Shown: in pieces, positions 5,691 through 9,028 of the stretch | How positions within the stretch are numbered: position 1 is the stretch's first letter | How the letters are laid out: every line of letters begins with the position of its first letter | From: Alphaproteobacteria bacterium | GTDB lineage: Bacteria; Pseudomonadota; Alphaproteobacteria; UBA6615 | Direction of reading: 5' to 3' | Length of the DNA stretch: 9,028 bases | Assembly (NCBI GenBank): GCA_013003285.1 | Contig: JABDJY010000250.1 | Span: 1 to 9,028, forward strand | Translations under genes and position numbers: made by a program | The notes under the pieces: generated by a model | What the model was told of the DNA's origin: nothing | Databases searched by the model: none | Seen by the model: only the letters and a program-made list of their open reading frames with translations

Positions 5691-6601
5691 TGTGCGGTCT
5701 CCACCAGCCAGTCAACGAGTTCTGTAAAGGGGATGCCTGTGTGCGCCGCTTGTTCGGGCACCAGGGACAACTGGGTCATGCCCGGCTGGGTGTTCACTTC
5801 GAGCATGATTAGCTCGTCATTGTCGTCGTCGTAGCGCAAATCCGAGCGGCTAACGCCGCGGCAGCCAAGCGCCTCATGGGCCGTTGCGGCCCAGTTCATC
5901 GCCTGGTCGTAGATGTCGGACGACACCGGCGCGGGGATCAAATGTTCGGTCTTGCCGTCGGTATATTTGGCTTCGTAGCTGTAGAAGCCGGATACCGGCC
6001 GCAATTCGGTGACTGCCAGCGCGCGCGCCGGTTCCGTCGACGCGCCCATAACGGCAACGGTCAGCTCACGACCGGGAATATAGCGTTCGACCAAGAGCTG
6101 CCGCGGTGTGTCGGGACCCGTGTCGAGGGGCGGCCGATTATCGCCTTCGCGCACGATGTGGACGCCGACCGACGATCCCTCGTTGATCGGTTTGACCACG
6201 TAGGGCGGCGCCATGACGTCGCTGGCTTGTATGTCGGCGGGGGTTGCCACAATCGCGTCGGCGATGCCGATATTGCGGGCTTCGAAAACCGTTCGGGCGG
6301 CGAACTTGTCCATCGCCAACGCCGATGCCAGAACCCCGGAATGGGTGTAGGGAATATGCAAGAGGTTTAGCAGGCCCTGGATACAGCCATCTTCGCCGTA
6401 GCGTCCATGGAGTGCGTTGAACGCCACATCGGGCGCCGGGTCCAGCGCCGCCAACAGGGCCTTGATGTCGCTGGTCACATCGATCTCGTCGACCTTATGG
6501 CCGGCCTCGCGCAGGGCAGCCGCGCATTGCTGACCGGAATTCAGCGACACCTCGCGTTCGGCGGATATTCCGCCCATCAAGACAGCGACCCGGCGCGTCA
6601 T
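5681..6601 (-). CDS. ddl: D-alanine--D-alanine ligase
   Basis: An ATP-grasp enzyme that joins two D-alanines for the peptidoglycan stem peptide. The 306-residue product has the usual DdlB length. Visible motifs: LMGGISAEREVSL (8-20) with E15 of the first D-Ala site, ALHGRYGEDG (63-72), HSGVLASALAMDK (87-99), the ATP-binding VKPINEGSSVGV (136-147), YSYEAKY (207-213) in the omega-loop region, R252 and D254, and the metal-binding LEVNTQPGMT (267-276) with E268 and N270. The frame extends 14 codons further to a GTG at 6643, but the ATG at 6601 matches the family start, forms an ATGA overlap with the murB stop, and has GGAG 8 nt upstream. Its 3' end overlaps ftsQ. The position in the dcw cluster corresponds to the ddlB type. 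Confidence 0.97.
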   Translation of the reverse strand: MTRRVAVLMGGISAEREVSLNSGQQCAAALREAGHKVDEIDVTSDIKALLAALDPAPDVAFNALHGRYGEDGCIQGLLNLLHIPYTHSGVLASALAMDKFAARTVFEARNIGIADAIVATPADIQASDVMAPPYVVKPINEGSSVGVHIVREGDNRPPLDTGPDTPRQLLVERYIPGRELTVAVMGASTEPARALAVTELRPVSGFYSYEAKYTDGKTEHLIPAPVSSDIYDQAMNWAATAHEALGCRGVSRSDLRYDDDNDELIMLEVNTQPGMTQLSLVPEQAAHTGIPFTELVDWLVETAQCD

Positions 6602-7533
6602 GGCGTGCACTCCGCCGCTACGCCGATCCGCTCGAGTTCCCACTCCAATTCGACGCCGGTAGCTTCGCGCACGCGCCGGCGCACTTCCTCGCCAAGGCCT
6701 TCGATATCCGCGGCGGTAGCGCCACCCAGATTGACGAGGAAATTGCAGTGCTTTTCCGACACCTGGGCGTTGCCCAAACGCAGGCCGCGGCAGCCGGCCC
6801 GGTCGATCAACTCCCAGGCCTTCTGGCCGTTGGGGTTCTTATAGGTGCTGCCGCCGGTGCGAGTGCGGATCGGCTGAGTTTCTTCGCGCGCCTCTTGCAC
6901 CAGATCCATGGCGCGGCCGATCTCGGCGCTGTTGCCCCACACGCCTTCCATGGTGCAGCCGGTGAAAATCCAATCGGTCGGCACGCCGCAGCCGCGATAG
7001 CGCGGCGTCCAGTCGGCGGGCGTCAGAGATTTGATGTCGCCCTGCGGGGTCAGCGCCATGACTTGGGTGACGATGTCCTTTAGCTCGCGGCCATAGGCGC
7101 CAGCATTCATGCGCAGGCCACCGCCGATGGTGCCGGGGATCCCGGCGAGAAACTCAAACCCGGCGATCGAGGCGTCGCGCGCTGCCTTGGCGACATTGTA
7201 ATCCAGCGCCATGGCGCCGGCGTGTATCTGCGTGCCCTCGACACGGATCGTCGAGAAGGGTCGACCGAGGCGAACCACCACACCGGGGATACCGCCGTCG
7301 CGTACCAGCATGTTGGAGCCAACGCCGAGTACGGTCACCGGCACATCGGCTGGCTTGCCGGCGAGGAAATTGGCCAGATCGGTGACGTCGGCCGGGCGAA
7401 AGAAAATTTCCGCCGGTCCACCGGCCCGGAACCAAGTGTAGCGGGCGATGGGCGCCTGCGGCTCATACCGGCCGCGCACGGCGGGTAGCTGTTCGAGCAA
7501 CTCGTGGGGGCGTTGACGGTTGGTCATCATCAT
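6598..7533 (-). CDS. murB: UDP-N-acetylenolpyruvoylglucosamine reductase MurB
   Basis: MurB is the FAD enzyme that reduces UDP-GlcNAc-enolpyruvate to UDP-MurNAc with NADPH. The 311-residue product has the FAD-binding segments VLGVGSNMLVRDGGIPG (68-84) and FEFLAGIPGTIGGGLRMNAG (126-145), then TGGSTYKNPNG (227-237) with the proton-donor serine S229, and GNAQVSEKHCNFLVN (254-268). E299 in GVELEWELERIG is the likely C-terminal catalytic glutamate. The compact length and GSTYKNP loop fit the type II MurB found in many alphaproteobacteria rather than the longer E. coli type I. The start region is ATGATGATG: the first ATG (7533) overlaps the murC stop as ATGA, whereas the third (7527) has better spacing from the G-rich tract upstream. 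Either may be used; the difference is two residues. Confidence 0.97.
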   Translation of the reverse strand: MMMTNRQRPHELLEQLPAVRGRYEPQAPIARYTWFRAGGPAEIFFRPADVTDLANFLAGKPADVPVTVLGVGSNMLVRDGGIPGVVVRLGRPFSTIRVEGTQIHAGAMALDYNVAKAARDASIAGFEFLAGIPGTIGGGLRMNAGAYGRELKDIVTQVMALTPQGDIKSLTPADWTPRYRGCGVPTDWIFTGCTMEGVWGNSAEIGRAMDLVQEAREETQPIRTRTGGSTYKNPNGQKAWELIDRAGCRGLRLGNAQVSEKHCNFLVNLGGATAADIEGLGEEVRRRVREATGVELEWELERIGVAAECTP

Positions 7534-8960
7534 GCCCCCGTCCCCGTTTCACGTTCGAGGAGCGGCTTCAGTTGCGTCGGCAGCGCCTTTGCCCAAGCGG
7601 TGATATCACCGGCGCCGAGGCAGACCACCATATCGTCGGGCTGCGCCGCGGCGGCGATCAGGGTGGCGAGTTGGTCCGGATCGGGGAGTGGACGCACGTC
7701 GCGATGGCCGTGGTCGCGCAGACCCGTTACCAGCGCATCGCGGTCCACTCCCTCTATCGGGCTTTCGCCGGCCGGATAGACGTCGCTTACGAAAACAGTG
7801 TCGGCGTCGTTGAAGCAGGTGCAGAAATCGTCGAACAGGCTGATGACGCGCGAATAGCGATGCGGCTGGAACACGGCGATCACCTTGCCGGGTGTGCTGC
7901 TGCGTGCGGCGTCGAGCACGGCGGCGATTTCGACCGGATGGTGACCGTAATCGTCGATGATGGTGACGCCGGCGACCTCGCCGGTCTTGGTGAACCGCCG
8001 ATTAACCCCGGCGAAGCCGGCCAGACCCTTGCGGATCGCTTCGTCACCGATATTCATTTCCAGCGCCAGGCTTATGGCCGCCAGGGCGTTTTGCGCATTA
8101 TGTGCGCCGTACATGGGAAGCTTTATCGCCTCGATGGTGCGCGCCGCGCCGCTGCCGCGTTCGGCGACTTCCACATCGAAGGTCACACCGTCGAGGCCGG
8201 TTACAATATTCACGCCGCGCACATCGGCCTGGCGGGAGAAGCCGTAGGTGATGATCCGCCGATCCGACAGCTGAGAAATCAGCGTCTGCACTTCCGGATG
8301 ATCGATGCACAAGGTCGCGAAGCCATAGAAGGGGATATTCGAGACGAAAGTCGCGAAGGCCTCACGCACCGCATCGAAATCGCCATAGAAATCGAGATGC
8401 TCGGGATCGATATTTGTCACCACGGCAATGGTCGCCGGTAGTTTGATGAAGGTGCCGTCGGACTCGTCGGCCTCGACCACCATCCAGTCGCCCCCGCCGA
8501 GGCGGGCATTGGTGCCATAGGCGTTGATGATGCCGCCATTGATCACCGTGGGATCGAACTCGGCGGCGTCGAGCACGGCGGCGACCAGCGAAGTGGTTGT
8601 CGTCTTGCCATGGGTGCCGCCGACGGCGATCGACCATTTCAGCCGCATCAGTTCGGCCAGCATTTCGGCCCGGCGCACCACCGGCATGAGTTGCGCGCGC
8701 GCGCCGACCACTTCCGGATTGTCGGCCTTGATCGCGGTCGACACCACGACCACCGACGCGCCGTCGATATTTTCGCCGCGATGGCCGATCGATACCTCGA
8801 TGCCGAGGCCTCGCAGGCGTTTGATGTTGGCGCCTTCGGCGACATCGCTGCCCTGCACCGCGTAACCCAGGGCGTGCAGCGTCTCGGCAATACCGCTCAT
8901 GCCGATGCCGCCGATGCCGACGAAATGGATGACCCCGATATCGAGGGGAAGCGCTTTCAT
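7530..8960 (-). CDS. murC: UDP-N-acetylmuramate--L-alanine ligase MurC
   Basis: MurC adds the first amino acid, L-Ala, to UDP-MurNAc using ATP. The 476-residue product has all three Mur ligase domains: an N-terminal Rossmann-like domain with FVGIGGIGMSGIA (13-25); a central ATPase domain with the P-loop VGGTHGKTTTTS (113-124), VEADESDGTF (162-171) and TNIDPEHLDFYG (182-193); then YGAHNAQNALAA (284-295), GVNRRF (318-323) and a C-terminal domain with DDYGHHPVE (336-344), FQPHRYSR (364-371) and LGAGDIT (448-454). The length is normal. The ATG at 8960 overlaps the upstream stop as ATGA and has GAGG 7 nt before it (8968-8971). The 3' end overlaps murB as ATGA. Residues of every conserved motif look intact. 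Confidence 0.98.
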   Translation of the reverse strand: MKALPLDIGVIHFVGIGGIGMSGIAETLHALGYAVQGSDVAEGANIKRLRGLGIEVSIGHRGENIDGASVVVVSTAIKADNPEVVGARAQLMPVVRRAEMLAELMRLKWSIAVGGTHGKTTTTSLVAAVLDAAEFDPTVINGGIINAYGTNARLGGGDWMVVEADESDGTFIKLPATIAVVTNIDPEHLDFYGDFDAVREAFATFVSNIPFYGFATLCIDHPEVQTLISQLSDRRIITYGFSRQADVRGVNIVTGLDGVTFDVEVAERGSGAARTIEAIKLPMYGAHNAQNALAAISLALEMNIGDEAIRKGLAGFAGVNRRFTKTGEVAGVTIIDDYGHHPVEIAAVLDAARSSTPGKVIAVFQPHRYSRVISLFDDFCTCFNDADTVFVSDVYPAGESPIEGVDRDALVTGLRDHGHRDVRPLPDPDQLATLIAAAAQPDDMVVCLGAGDITAWAKALPTQLKPLLERETGTGA

Positions 8961-9028
8961 TCCGCTGCCTCGCGCAAGGGTGTCGTGGGGTCGCCGGCGT
9001 CGCCGTTCACAGGGATCAGGCCCAAGAC
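8957..9028 (-). CDS. murG: C-terminal end of the upstream gene, probably MurG
   Basis: Only the last 23 codons are visible: VLGLIPVNGDAGDPTTPLRE then AAE and a TGA. The TGA overlaps the murC ATG as ATGA, the same coupling seen at the next two junctions, which supports this frame over the others. In alphaproteobacterial dcw clusters the gene before murC is usually murG (the lipid II GlcNAc transferase), and a MurG ending in a helix such as ...LADLV followed by a short variable tail would be compatible. The fragment itself carries no diagnostic motif, so the name is inferred from gene order. A second frame reaches a stop after three codons (at about 9018), which is the alternative end. Confidence 0.55.
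   Translation of the reverse strand, partial: VLGLIPVNGDAGDPTTPLREAAE

Noticed and set aside
6602..6643. Longer ddl start at the GTG at 6643
   Set aside because: It would add 14 residues unlike any Ddl N-terminus and overlap murB deeply, whereas the ATG at 6601 has a ribosome site and the ATGA overlap.
7572..8441. Plus-strand open frame (289 codons) opposite murC
   Set aside because: Antisense shadow of an intact, strongly conserved gene; no motif or start signals of its own.
1..9028. A novel defence, mobile or biosynthetic system
   Set aside because: All coding space is taken by recognised envelope and division genes in a known order with intact motifs; nothing suggests a foreign insertion.

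Overview
The window is a stretch of a division and cell wall (dcw) cluster from a GC-rich Gram-negative bacterium. Every gene lies on the minus strand, so transcription runs from the right end of the window to the left. The gene order (murG end), murC, murB, ddl, ftsQ, ftsA, ftsZ, lpxC, bamD, the very long Pro/Ala/Glu-rich FtsZ linker and the style of the proteins point to an alphaproteobacterium, perhaps Rhodospirillales-like. That placement rests on gene order and protein character read by eye, not on a database search.

Right part (about 4842-9028), peptidoglycan precursor genes and ftsQ: the last codons of a gene that is probably murG, then murC (UDP-MurNAc:L-Ala ligase), murB (UDP-enolpyruvoyl-GlcNAc reductase), ddl (D-Ala:D-Ala ligase) and ftsQ. 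They are packed without gaps. Each junction murG/murC, murC/murB and murB/ddl is a 4-nt ATGA overlap, and ddl and ftsQ overlap by 10 nt. This indicates one polycistronic, translationally coupled transcript.

Middle (1432-4841), the division ring genes: ftsA follows ftsQ after 20 nt and starts with GTG; ftsZ follows after a 102-nt gap behind a strong Shine-Dalgarno. FtsA (membrane anchor with a C-terminal amphipathic helix) and FtsZ (tubulin-like GTPase with a conserved C-terminal FtsA-binding peptide) work as a pair. FtsA carries an unusual Asn/Gly/His-rich insertion, and FtsZ has a linker of about 300 residues. A perfect 14-bp hairpin 14 nt after the ftsZ stop closes the dcw transcript.

Left part (1-1431), outer membrane genes: lpxC (first committed step of lipid A synthesis) has its own 203-nt upstream region with a helically phased direct repeat and short palindromes. 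bamD (outer membrane protein assembly lipoprotein) is cut by the window edge. It is preceded by a convincing extended -10 promoter and a possible 16-codon leader ORF whose stop overlaps the bamD start.

I see no mobile elements, CRISPR, tRNA or rRNA, and no sign of a new multi-gene system. The points worth a second look are the protein insertions, the FtsZ linker islands and the intergenic regulatory architecture.
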